This document shows positions 1 to 13,100 of a stretch of DNA of 64,000 nt, piece after piece; position 1 is the stretch's first letter; the number at the start of each line of letters is the position of its first letter. The translations under genes and the position numbers were made by a program. The notes beneath the pieces were generated by a model. It had not been told where the DNA came from, did not search any database, and was given only the letters and a program-made list of their open reading frames with translations. This DNA comes from Branchiostoma lanceolatum (Eukaryota; Chordata; Leptocardii; Amphioxiformes; Branchiostomatidae): positions 3,363,383 to 3,427,382 of the forward strand of contig NC_089732.1 of NCBI RefSeq assembly GCF_035083965.1, written 5' to 3'.

Positions 1-1170
1 TCACTTCTGCAAAGTATCATGTTTTCCAGTGTGATCGTTGTAAGGTGTCAGACTACTAATCAACATGGCGGATCTATTGTCGAACTGTTGACACCAAACG
101 TAAGCTTGAAGCAAGGAGCCTCCATGTAACCTCTTTGATTGAAGGAACCAATTGAATATTATGTGCAGAAAAATTCCTTCCCTTTACCATTGTTGATGTA
201 ACGTTACCTCATTTTGGTGGCAAAACTAAAAGTATTCTGGATAGTAAAATCTTCATGTAAAATTGTTACTGGCAATTAGGCCATACTGGTTCGATTACAT
301 GTATGACATCTATTGGACAATGCAAAATTGATGTGTGAAAAAAACATAACAGTTGGACAAAAAACAACTTACAATTGCCTTCATGATGAAATCTAACTTC
401 TAAGTGTAAGAATTTAGGTTTTGAAAATGACCAAGAACACACGGTGTATTAAACAAACAATAGAGTTTTTTTGTTCTTTCACATTTTCTTGGAAGACTTT
501 GAAAACTTTGCATGGTGTAACTGTAAGTTGACCAGTGGAAGAATATCTGTCAGTAAGCTAAACTGGTTTGAGATCACTTTCACTTCTCATAATATGCCTG
601 ATGATTTTGAACTGCCACTTGCCAGTCAAGGGTTGTAACTCAATGTAAGGTGTGTTGTTGACAGCCAATCATGACTTTGTCACCAGTTGTTATGAACAAA
701 AACAATTGATTAGCCAAACTGATTTCCCAGTGTTGTCTTGCACTTGTGCGGGGTATGTGCTCAATACAACTGTTACAGTCTGGTCCAATAATTATAAGGT
801 TGGGGACTAGCTACAGCTAGATGTATGATCTACATGTATGAGTCAGGCTTTTTTCTGATGACAGATCAGTGCTACTGCACTCAGCTGTACTTGTTGCACT
901 TGCAGCTGGGCCTCATCAGCTACGAAAGACCGAGTGGCAGTAGAAAAGTTTCAGACTGAATAGAATGTTATGGAATTGATATGCCACCAGAGAAAAGTCT
1001 GACTCATACATACATCGCTAAAGAGTCCTGCTAAAGAGTCTAGTCCCTAGTCTCCATGGACCTCTCAATTTGATGCAAACAATTTGTAAAGAAATTAGCT
1101 CATGTTGATTTCTTGTTCCCCAGTGCCTGAGTTTGATTGTGCAGTGGTTCTAAAGGTGAGACTGTGAACT
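1..1170. other. Upstream region without a recognisable gene
   Basis: No coding exon is visible here. The stretch 532-590 matches the 3' part of the tRNA-type SINE seen at 8155-8447 (the motif ending in gagatcactttcactt). The stretch 280-490 resembles interspersed DNA at 12920-13110 and 38815-38990. A pyrimidine tract followed by cccag near 1105-1122 could be the acceptor of a 5' UTR intron just before the first coding exon at 1171; this is a guess. Confidence 0.4.
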
Positions 1171-4100
1171 ATGGGCTGTGGAGCTTCTCACAACTACAAC
1201 TACCAGTCACAGGTGGAGAACGCATGGCTGCAGGTAAGACTTCCTACTTCCTATTCGTTTGTTTTATTAAGACAGTAAGGTGAAGGAAAAGGTAGTCCCA
1301 TAGCCTTTTTGAGGCCATAGGGGCAGTGGGTTGTAATCCACTGTGTCTAGCTATAAAGCCGGGTATTGAAAAGCAGAGACCACCCCTCTCTTTCTCCTTT
1401 AACCTCAATCAAATTGAGGTACTTACACCTGGGTGGAGTGAGGAAAGTCATGTAAAGTGCCTTTCCCATGTGCACAACAATGGTGGCATGTCGGGGGATT
1501 TGAACTCAGGACCTCTGGGTTCTGGGCCAAATACCCTACACCATTGTGTCAACATGGCGCCATAAAGACCGTAGAGGGGAGTAATTAACCCTAACAAAAT
1601 TTACAGAAAGGGAAAGCAATTGCATAGTCCTTCTGTTGTGGTTTCAAATCTTAGCAGTTGTTGCTCGCCCAAACATGCTACCAAACAGCTACTTTGGGAA
1701 TTTCCGTGGTACAATGAACATGTAAATACTGTCTTCTCTGTCATCCCATTGTTCTTCAGTAAGCTAAAACAGCTATTAGTAAGACCTTGCAATATTGACA
1801 TATTGTCCTACTGTTGACTGCAGGTTGAAGGTACTGTGGACAAGTCTGCTGGAAAGGGGAAACTCGTGATCAAGAGGGCAGGATGGAAAACCATCAGAAT
1901 ATTCGTATCCTCCACATTCAAGGACTTCAAAGCAGAGAGGGAAATGCTGGTAAAACAGGTGAGGTGGTATCTACTTACATAATTCCACCAGGGAACATAA
2001 CTCCGCCACCCTGAACCGGGGATGCTACACTACTAGTAGAGATCTCTCAAACACACTGTTTTTCAAAGTGGAGGATTTATGTAACCTGGCGGATTAATGT
2101 CATATGGAGACTAGCTCCTTCAAGTTGGTGGAAGTTTTTCTACAAAAGTTACAAACTTTAGGATTAACATCAGCAAATGGTAATTGCTTCAACTATGCTG
2201 GGAAATATGACCTTGTGAAATTATATCTTAAACAGCAAACTTGAAATCCATGGTTCTATGTACAAATGGACAGTCGTATGCAGTGTTTACGCTAGATTGA
2301 TGCATGGAGGGTAATCTCTGGGACGGGCCCAACTAATTTGGTATTTATGGACTAATTCGTCTTTAACATGCGAAATGACAAAATCAAGGCGTTAACATTC
2401 TTGCTCTCCTACCTGCACAATAGGTGTTCCCTGACCTGAGACTTTGGTGTGAGTCCAGGAGACTACATCTTGTGGAGTGTGATCTAAGATGGGTGAGTTT
2501 GTTTCTTTGTTTGTTTGCTCGTTTTATTAGGATCTCCATTACTAGTAGTGTGACATAAATTTCACACTATTCTTCCTGGAGTCCACTACAGTACAATTAA
2601 ATTAAATGTAGAGAGCAAAAACTCATACAATTCTGTGGTAGACAGAAAATTAAACAAAATCAAATATGGTGAACTTAAAAGTAATGGGAGTCATCGGAGA
2701 TCAACATAGAATAACGGAAACATAATCATGTATTGTGTGCAATACCGTGCCCTAGACACAGTGGATGACAACCCACTGTCCCTATGGCCTCAAAGAGGCT
2801 ATGGGACTACCTTTACCTACCATTACCTTCTTAACCCTCAAACCACCGTATGGGGTCAAAACTGACCCCAGACGTATATCAACATGTGCCATTTTGATAT
2901 TTCTAGTCGAAACCAAAATTCCTCCTAGGAGTTTGTTTGTATATATGTCTAATAACTTCTCATACGATTTTACCGAGATTGGCTGATTGTTGATTAAGTT
3001 ATCCTAGAAAGTTTATGCATGGTCCAGTGGGGTCAAAACTGACCCCAGCAAAATCTGCACTCATATTCCCTATTGTTTGATACTTATCATCTTATAACAT
3101 GTATGACAAGGGTTATTATGATCATAGTAACAAAATATCATTTTGTAGAAACATGAAAAAACTAAATTTTTTAATGAACGTAAATATTGTTGACGTTGCG
3201 ACGTATTATGACGTCATTTATGTGGTTTTATTGGCGAAAACCACCGAATTCGGTATTTCCATATAGCTCAAAGGTACAAGATAAAACTTTAATAGAAATT
3301 CAGTATGATAAATTGTATATGTATCCAAAGAAGTTATTTGTCAATAGAAACAGGAACGACGTCAAAATGACGTCATAAAAATCATATTCATATTTAGCTA
3401 CCACTGGTGAAATCCGCCATCTTGGTTCCGCCATCTTGAATTGTTCAAAATGCATTTTTTCATCAAATAACCTCAAAGCACAATAAAGATAGACTAAAAC
3501 TTTTATATTAAGATTGTTTCTGTTACAATAAACATGGAAATGATGAAATTTGAGGTTGAAATAGCCGGTTATAGCTAATCTAATAACATCGTCCGCCATC
3601 TTAGATTTTGACCAATGACGTAATCAAATTTGCATATATTATGAATATCAAATCATAAAGGTTATAGTGAATTACATTAGATGGCATGGATATAAAAAGT
3701 AAGTGCAGTTTAAAAAGACAACCCTAAAATTACATTGTTAAATCCAAAATTAGGGACTTTTTCCAAATATGTCTCTCAGAAACCGGTTGCCATGGCAACA
3801 AGAAACCATTTTTTAGTTATTTCATTTATTTCAAAATGTTGCAAACAAAATTTTAGCAAGAGTGACCAAGTTTGGTTGTTCTAGCGTAAGCCATTCAGAT
3901 GCAATATCTCATCAAGTGTTGGCGCAGGCCTCAAAAGAGCCCGCTTGTCTGAATAGCGTTAGTTGCAAAAGACGATGTTCCTTCTTTTTGCATAAATTAT
4001 GATAGTAAGTAGAAATTATTCACAACTTATCATGTCAAACTGTCCCTTATAGATATATGGAACTATGCACATTTACAAATCACAAAAAGAGTCACCAAAA

Positions 4101-7100
4101 AAAGCTGTATTTGTAGAAAACATTGTGGGGTCAGTTTTGACCCCATACGGTAAGATTAGTCGTAAAAAAGCTACGGTGGTTTGAGGGTTAAACATGAAAG
4201 TACAATGTTTGTTGATACTACTTAGTGCTAGTTTGCTCTGGTATGCTCAGTTGTGTGTAAAATGTAGGTCATTTAGAACACAAAGACTCCGAAGAAAGGT
4301 TAGGTCCTGCCTCGTGTCATTGAAGGTCACTTGAAAAGACAGGTATTAAATATTCATGTTGTTTATCGGGTTGCCTAGGAGACGACGTACACAATGCTAC
4401 AATCTGCTAATAATGATGGATTATAAAGCACAAGGTTGATACGTCAGGTGGAATTAGGCTCTATTGTGTGTCACAGCCCGGGATGTTTTAGTCTGAGTCC
4501 CTTAACACTGCATGAGTCACAACTGTGTGGATTCTAGCTATATTTAGATGTTGTGAATTATATTTTGGCCGGAAGCTTCAAAGGTAAAAAGAAGGCTTTC
4601 TATTGACAGATTTTGTGGTCCTGGAGAACTATAATCTGGCTCACTGAATGAATTGAATGAACAGTATTTGTTGATATGTAATTGTTAGACTGGCTTGTTT
4701 AAAGGAATATACCTGTATTTGGCTGTACTGCTGTAATTAAACATGTATGTACGAGTTGTGATACCAGTACAATGTATGAAACTGGTATTTCTTGCTGAAC
4801 CAGTCGACAGAATATAGAATGGATATCAGTGGACTGTTTTTGATTGATTAGCAAATGAACAGTAACTGTAAACAGTCACACATTTTGTCAGAGGAATACC
4901 AGAATAAAGAAAATGAAGGAATATATAATTATAACAAACTGATAAGAATTATTCATCATCATATCATTATGATAAGAATTATTAATCAGCCTTTACAATG
5001 ATACCAAATTTGTCATGTTCCTACATTCAAAGGTTTTATGAATGTGATATATGATGATTATTATTCAATGTGCTCATGCAGGGTGTCCCCAAAGACACCA
5101 CCACAGAGACGACCCTCCGCACCTGTCTGAGTGAGATTGACAGGTGTCACCAGGACAACGTCATGCCATTCTTCGTCAATATGACAAGGTACGTTATCCA
5201 TGGGGATGTCTCTCACGGTGCCTCACCTGGCCCAAACCTACACTACTCTCTGCCCAAGAGCCATATTTTGGCGTAATGGTTAGGGCGTTTGACCCAGCAC
5301 CCAGAGGTCATGGGTTTGAATTCCGTGATATGTGACCAATGTTGTGTCCTAGGGAAAAGCACAAAAACGCAACACACAAGATCACTCCACCTTGGTGTAA
5401 AATGGGTACCCGACTTTGGTCGAGGAGGTAAAAGGCGGTGCAACGACAGTGATGAGCTCTGCCTTCCAATACCCTGCTCTAGACACAGTAGATAACAACC
5501 CACTGCCCCTGCAGCCTCAAAAAGGCTGTGGGACTACTTTAACCATTAACCATTTTATATCACAGTGAGCGGTGCGGTTGGGTCCCTGCAGTAGAAGATG
5601 TTCCCCAGGCTATTGTTGATGAGTACCGTTGGATATTTGGACTGTCCATCACCGAGATGGAGATCATGCACGCTGCTTACAGGAGGGACAATCCAAACTG
5701 TGAGTACCACAGAAGAGCAAAGTTCTTTATTCATGACCACATATTTAGCAAGAGCCAGCGTTTTGATGACTGTCTGTTATCTTCATCATGGCAATTCTGA
5801 CTTGCTCAGTCACTGTGCACTGAAGCGTTGGCTCTTGGTAACATTTAGCACTCTGAAGTAGCCGTTTGGCAACCAATTCCCTATTTGTTACAGTCTAAGC
5901 TAGGCAGCAGGGAGAAGGTTAAATATGTGGTTGGGAATGAAGAACTTTGCTGTTCAGTTATTCACCAATCTGATGAAATTATTCACGGTTATGAGTCACA
6001 CAAATTATTCACAAGAGCAAGCTGTACTCTTCTTCTTTTTTTGGCCCTTTGGTGAAAAAGTGAATCAGAATTTGTCCAGTAATCTTTCTTTTGTTGTTCC
6101 AGCCCTGTTCATGATCAGAGATGCTGCCTTCATGGACACGGTTCCAGACAGACACAAGAAGGAGTTTCTGGACGACAACCCCGTTGCACCTCACAAGCTC
6201 AAGATGCTCAAGACCATGTTACAGACTAGGTTTTCAGTAAGTTTCTCCCTTGCTTTCAAGTTGAGTGCTTAAAACAGTCATCTACAGTCAATTTCATATG
6301 ATATGACTGGTTTATTTGTTGAATCTCTCTTCGCAGCCCAAAAAGGCTGAATTGCGGAATTCATTACATAGCTTGCAAAGATTACACACAATAAAATACT
6401 ACATAGTACAACAATTAAATCTCACGGCACGTTAAAATCGACACTATACTGTATACATAAAATTTCCATTACATCTTATTGTTCGTGAGTTTTACAATAT
6501 AAGGTATGGAACTGTTAAAAGCGTATCTCTTTGTGCGTGTTGGTATGAGGTCCAATTTATGTGTTTGTCGTGTTGCCCTCTTTGCTATTTCGCCTCTTCA
6601 TTACTCCTCACCGTGATAGAAATGGAAAATAAAGTTACTAAATTTAAAGCTATAAGTTTCTAGACTATACAGCTGTGACTCATTGCGAAAGTGATTTTTA
6701 AGCTCAACCCAAGATTTCTTAGTTGAAGTTTGTCCAATGGTTGTTCACAATATAGTGTGTTACACCTGGCTGTAATTTATCAGTAGGGTACTCAGGGGAT
6801 ATCAGAATACTGATGCTGTATAATACAATTGCGGTCTAGTCCAAGCTCAATAGGAAGTTGCCAATACGATTACATTTTTGGATTCAGGAATTATCATTAG
6901 CAGAACCAGAGCACACTCCTCTGGAGTTGACTTATCCTTTAACTACCAAGTTAAAACACTACATGTAGGTGGCTTTCATGCCAACATTGAGCCCAGCTTA
7001 CTGCTGCCAGTGATGGAATTCTGCAAGTTTGAGCCGTCCTGTTGTTGTGTTTGTCCCTTCAGGAGGATATCTAGAGTTATCTACTATGACTGCGAGTTTG

Positions 7101-10100
7101 ACTAGTTGTTGTGTTTGTCCCCTCAGGAGGATAGAGTGATCTACTATGACTGCGAGTTTGACTAGTTGTTGTGTATGTCCCCTCAGGAGGATAGAGTGAT
7201 CTACTATGACTGTGAGTTTGACTAGTTGTTGTGTTTGTCCCCTCAGGAGGACAGAGTGATCTACTATGACTGTGAGTTTGACCACATCGATACGGACAAA
7301 GACAAGGTGTATCTGAAGGGGCTGGACGGGCTCTTCACACAGAAGGTAAGGAACGGTCTAGCTATGGAAACTCTTCTTTCAGAAACTACAAAGCTCTTTC
7401 AGTTCTGTTTCCTTAGATGTAATGATTCTTTCCACTGATTATATAGAAGATAGAATCTATGTCTACCACTCTTCCTCAGGTTTGTCAATCACTAGTTCAT
7501 CCTTTTAGCTTTCCAACTATTTATTCATCCCTTCATCTCTCCATCCATCCACCCATCTCTTTCATCTGTCTATTCATCCATCCCTTCATCACTCCATTTA
7601 TTCCTCTCCATCTCTTCATCTCTTCATCTCTCCATACACCCATCTCTCCATTTATTCATTTCTCCATCCCTTCATCCATCCATCCCTTCATCCATCCATC
7701 TCTCCATCTCTTCATTTTGTCATCTCTCCATCCCTTGATCTATTCAGCTCTCCCACTATCCTTTACTTCATTCAGCCATCCCCTTTTCTATCTACATCTA
7801 TATCCATACATTACCCCCCTGATTGTCTCTCCCCTCTTCCTTTTCTATGTGCTTCCATTTTTAAAATCTTACTCTCCAGTTAGCCATCCCCCATCCTTCC
7901 CTTCAGTCACTAATGTCCCAGCTGAGTGTGTCTGTGTTGTTGCAGGTTCTGGAGTTCTTTAAAGACAGGATTTCCATGCAGTACCCTCTCGATGACACCC
8001 CCGCCGACCCTTACCAGAGACAGAGGGAGGCTCATGAGGTGTGTTGTCCGGTTACTTTTTATAGTATATTGTTGAGAGATAGGTACATTGTAACTGTAAG
8101 CATATGCTTGTTTTCTTTTGAAATAAAGATGGCTAAACACTACATCTCAGCGGTAGCGTGCGTAGTCCAGTAGTTAACAGCCTTGCCTCTGGAACTAGAA
8201 GCCTCGAGTTCAAATCCGGCAGTGTAGCTCACCTGAAAATGGTTTTTGTCCTTGGGTCGGGACGTTAAGCAATGGTCCACTGTTCATTGTGGTGGTTGAA
8301 AAGAGCTAGGGGGATTTCCCTGATACAATGAACCTGTAAATACTGTACATAGCGTCTGTCTTTTTTGTCATGACCAGTGGAAGATTAGCTCTTCGGTGAG
8401 GTAAGCTGGATTGAGATCACTTTCACTTTGAATTCACTTTCACTTATTTACATTTTGTGACTTACATCTTCCAGTCCTTCATGAAGAACCGTGCAGAGGT
8501 CGTGCTGGGCAGGGACCAGGTGCTGAGAGAGGTAAGTTCATAGGTCGTACAGTCAAAGTTCATGAGGTCATAACCATATCAAACGGGTCTCATAAAAGTT
8601 AAGTTGTGTGTTGTGGTTTAACAAACTTCTGAGTTCTAAGTCAATCTAAATTAGCAACATGGTGGGAAAGGAATACATTTTTTGCTCTTTTCTATCTGTG
8701 ACACCGTGGCAACTGGTGCTCAGGAGCCATGTTTGGCTATGTGTAATTGGGCTTTAAGGCACTACCAACACAGTTAAACTTTCAAGCTGAAGTGAGATCC
8801 TTTTTTTGCAACATGTCGGTATTGTCCACAGATCCAGGACCACATCGCTGGCATCGCGATAGAAGCGCCGCTGGTGTTGGTGGCCGGACCGGGGTCGGGA
8901 AAGTCAGCTGTCATGGCGCGGACAGCCAACGATACGGTCACCAAGGCCCTTAACAACACCATCCCTGGGTACGTGTGCTACCTCATGCATGTCATTGTTG
9001 CTTTACTTGAATTCATCAAAAACGCGACCCGTAGCAAAGCTGCATTGCACTACCACGGGACTAGCTACTTTAAAAAGCATCATGCTTCACCTCAAATGAG
9101 GACGCCTTGAAACGGAAAAAAAAAGATCACTTGACTCAAACTCTCTATTCATGCTAAGATTGTAAAACTCATTGACAAGAATATCAGTGAGAATGCATGG
9201 TATTTGGTGCATTGTAATAGTTTTGATTTTGATATTGTGATCCATCATTTACTAACATGTATGTGCCAATGGTGATCAATTTTTGTTTTTGTCTGTATTT
9301 CTTGACTGATAAACCTGGAAAACAGAAGGTAACTTTATCTAAAATCTCCTTCTACTTATAGGATAGGTTCACTTAGAAAAACTGATTTTAAAAAAGCCCA
9401 CTGAGTCGTTGATCCCTTCAAATTCCTTGATAGATCCAAATGAGCTTGACTTTGGAGTATGTTTAGTATTAATACCTAAGGCTTTTCAATTTCAAGTTTA
9501 GGCCACACCAATTTAATTTCTTGGTTAACGAATTTTCATTTTCCCCCAAAAAAAAATTTTAGAGAAAAAAAAAAAATCATTAAAACGGAAGGCTGGCCCA
9601 GCCTTCTGTTTTCATGATTTTTATTTTTTTTAAATTTTTTTTGGGGGGAAAATAAAAATCCGTTAACCAAGAAAATAAATTGGTGTGGCCTTAGCTCCCC
9701 TTTAATGAGAGATTTCTGTTGCTGTTCCAGCGGAGGAGACAAAGGCTGGCACATCTTCTTCCACTTCGTCGGTGCCACGCCCGGGTCTACGGACCTGGAA
9801 CTGATGCTGAAGAGGCTGCTCAAGGAACTCGGCGTCGTCAACGTGAGTGGAATTTTGGCAGACTATTACATTAGCTAGCAAGGCGTCTCTTGGACACCCT
9901 ACACTAAGAAAACAAAGAAATGAAATCGCACATGTCCATAAAGAATAGAATGGCGTTTGAAGAACATTCCCTGAGCCGTGACCGGTGTCCCAGAGCTCGG
10001 TGTCTCGTAGGTATTTACTTCCCACTGGTGGCCTGGCTATATACTGTCAAACATTTCCGGAAATCACTACTAACTCATTACACAATTTTGTGGCTCATTT

Positions 10101-13100
10101 ACATCTCCTTCCTCACTTTTGTAAAATGTCTGTATAGAAAATTGGCTTATTTTGTACTTATCATCTGTTGTAAATCAGTCAGACTATGTTAATCAAACAC
10201 TTGCTTTCTTTTGGTTACGGGAATGCTGTTCATTTGCACATTCAGCCCTATGGGCATGAATATAGGGTTAATGACCCGCCCTGAGGTCTATACGGTGTGA
10301 TAAGGCATGGTCGTTCCTATAACCACCGAATAAAGTACCATTTAATGGTAACGTTCGAACACCGGGTCCATAAAAAGTTTATAGACCCGCATATCCATAT
10401 GAAGATTAATGACCTGCTTTTCGGGTCCGTATGAAGAATGCAGACCCGGAAATGGAGCCTTCTGATTGGTCGACGACATCTACCTATATGATAATATGCA
10501 ATAAAGATTATCATGATTATTATTACTCCAGGACTCCACCATGCCTAAGGACCTGGAGTCTTCTGTGCAGCTGACCACAGCAGTCCTGTCCAACCCAAAC
10601 ACACGACCAACCGTCATCATCCTAGACGCCGTCAATCAGGTACTCTCACCTCTTACTACTCCTGTATCTGTATCTATGTAGCTGGAGGTATACTAGTAAC
10701 TGCCATTCGGTGTAACACACCAGTTTCACAGGCACATGGTGCAGCAGCAGCTGGTTATATTACACTGAACGACCTGTCACACCTAACCTATGCACATCTA
10801 ACTGTAAGCAATGTTTAAAGCTCACTAGTGACAATGCTCCTACACTGCTTGATGACAACTAGTTCAGCAGTTCTAGCTAAAAACAAATTTTTGAACACAT
10901 TAATTCTGGGTTGATATCTCGAAGATACTCCAAACCTGTAAGCATTCATACAGGATAACAAAAGTTCTTTGTATGCACCCAAGTGTTTCATTCAAGCTGA
11001 CATTTTTAACCACTGTGCCTAAAAATCATTAAGATGTTTGCTTGTTTGTGTCCCAGTTTGAGGAGGTGGCTGCTGCCATGAACATGAGCTGGTTACCGGG
11101 GAAACTGGCTCCTCAGGTCAGGTGTGTGTTCTCCATGATCGGGGAAACCCCGCCGCACAAGGCCCTCAAGACCAGGTCCATCAAACCTATTGAGACCAGC
11201 TTGGAGCCGCTGGACGAACAAGCAAGACAGGTAGGGAGCTAGGGGGTCTTGAGATAGTATTTTGCTGGACTGCGCCAAATTTCACCAAGCATTTGCAAAG
11301 TCGCACCAACAATTGGCGCAACTTGCCGTCTGAAATTGTGAATTTTAAGATTTGAAATTGGCCAAATAATGTAAATGGGGGAAAATGGTGCAAAGTGGCA
11401 CAAGATCAGTGCTGCATATCTCATGTCACTGATCTTGTGCCCCTTACACGATGTTCATCACTCCAACCAGGTGTAAAAATGGGTACCTGACTTTGGCTGG
11501 GGAGGTACAAAATTTAAAAAGCTGTGGAATGAGGCCGTGCCCTAGACACATTGGATAACCCAATCCCCTTCAGCCTCAAAAATACTACCTTTTCCACTAT
11601 GGGGAAAAAACTTCTCTAGAAGCTAACAGTGGATGAAAATAAAACTCCAACACAAGTCCCCTCCCTTGTTTCCCCAGGAAATAGTGAGGACGATGTTATC
11701 CAAGTACAACAAGAGGCTGGACCATGGGCAGATGAACAGCCTGCTGTCCAAGGACTCCTCCGCTAACCCCCTCTGGCTGTCCATCGCCTGCGAGGAGCTG
11801 AGGGTCTACGGGGTGTTTGAGAAAGTCTCCAAGAAGATAGAGGGTCTTGCCGATGGACTCTTAAAGTAAGCCCTGGCTTAGAGAACTAGAATTAATCCGG
11901 CAGGTTTTATACACGTACACACTTTCAAAAACAGTTTGAGATATCTCTAGTGCAGGGTGTTTGAGAAAGTCTCCAAGAAGATTGAGGGTCTTGCCGATGG
12001 AAAGTAAGCCCTGGCTTAGATGTATTGTATGAAAAGTAACCTCCAAATGTAAATTATACAAATTAGGACCTGATATGCAGCAACAAGGAAAATCTACGAT
12101 GTGGTAACCGTTGTAGTTTGTAGACTGGTTAATGTGTCTTTGTTGATTTGTTGTATGATTTTGTTGACTGGTTAACAGGTTGTTGTGTGGTTGCAGTTTG
12201 TCGACTGGTTAATGTGTTTTTTGTTTTTTGTTAGTTTGTTGACTCATTGTTGTTGTTAGTTTGTTGACACAGGTTCTGGAGAGGTTTGAGGAGGAGAATG
12301 GAGGGTTCCTGTTGGTGGCGACCTTGTGTCTGCTGGAGTGTTCAAACACAGGACTGTTGGAGACTGAACTGCTGAGGATACTGGTTGATGAAGACAACCT
12401 CATGCCGAAAGACATGCCACATAAAAAAAAGCGAGGTAGGACTTTCTTTTCTTTCTTTCTTAATATTGCCTGCTTTACCTCATTAAGTTGAGGACTGCTA
12501 GCACGGTACGTAAGACGTTTACAAGACTGTAAGGTTTTGGACCATCGCACACCGGGGCATGCCCCTACTCTTTTTCGAAAGGCGTGGTGGGTTCTTTTAC
12601 GTGCGCGGGGTTTGGCTCTCACCAAACACGGGACCTCCATGTAAAGTCCTATCCAAGGGACGTCCCTAACCCGAGATGAGCTAGGTACTCATTTACACCT
12701 GAGTGAAGTGAGGAAAGTCGTGTTAAAGTGCCTTTCCCAAGGGCACAACGTCGGGGCGCATCTTCAGACATGTCTAGGGAGCAAGCCGGAATCGAACTCG
12801 GGTCCCCTTGTTTGACAGTCGGGTGTTCTTTCCATTACGCCACACGACGCCATACAAGAAGGACAGCAGGACATTAAATCTCACACTCAGGCTTAGGAAA
12901 GAAATGTTGTGTTTCTGCTAAGGCCATGTTGTTTCTATTATATGGATGACATCCTCTGGGAACCCTAAACTGATGTGAGCGTGCAGAGAAAAAAAAATTG
13001 GCAGAAACAAAAGTTACTTTCATTATGAAATCTATGTCGTCCAAAAGGTTGAACAAACGACTGAACACACATCATATGGTGTAGCAAATAATAGATTCTT

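Noticed and set aside
5263..5340. Possible tRNA gene
   Set aside because: A- and B-box-like motifs are present, but no cloverleaf or anticodon arm forms, and the unit is the head of a repeated SINE.
7459..7962. 167-codon open frame rich in Ser, His, Pro and Ile
   Set aside because: It is an artefact of a pyrimidine-rich repeat and overlaps the real exon 8 in another frame.
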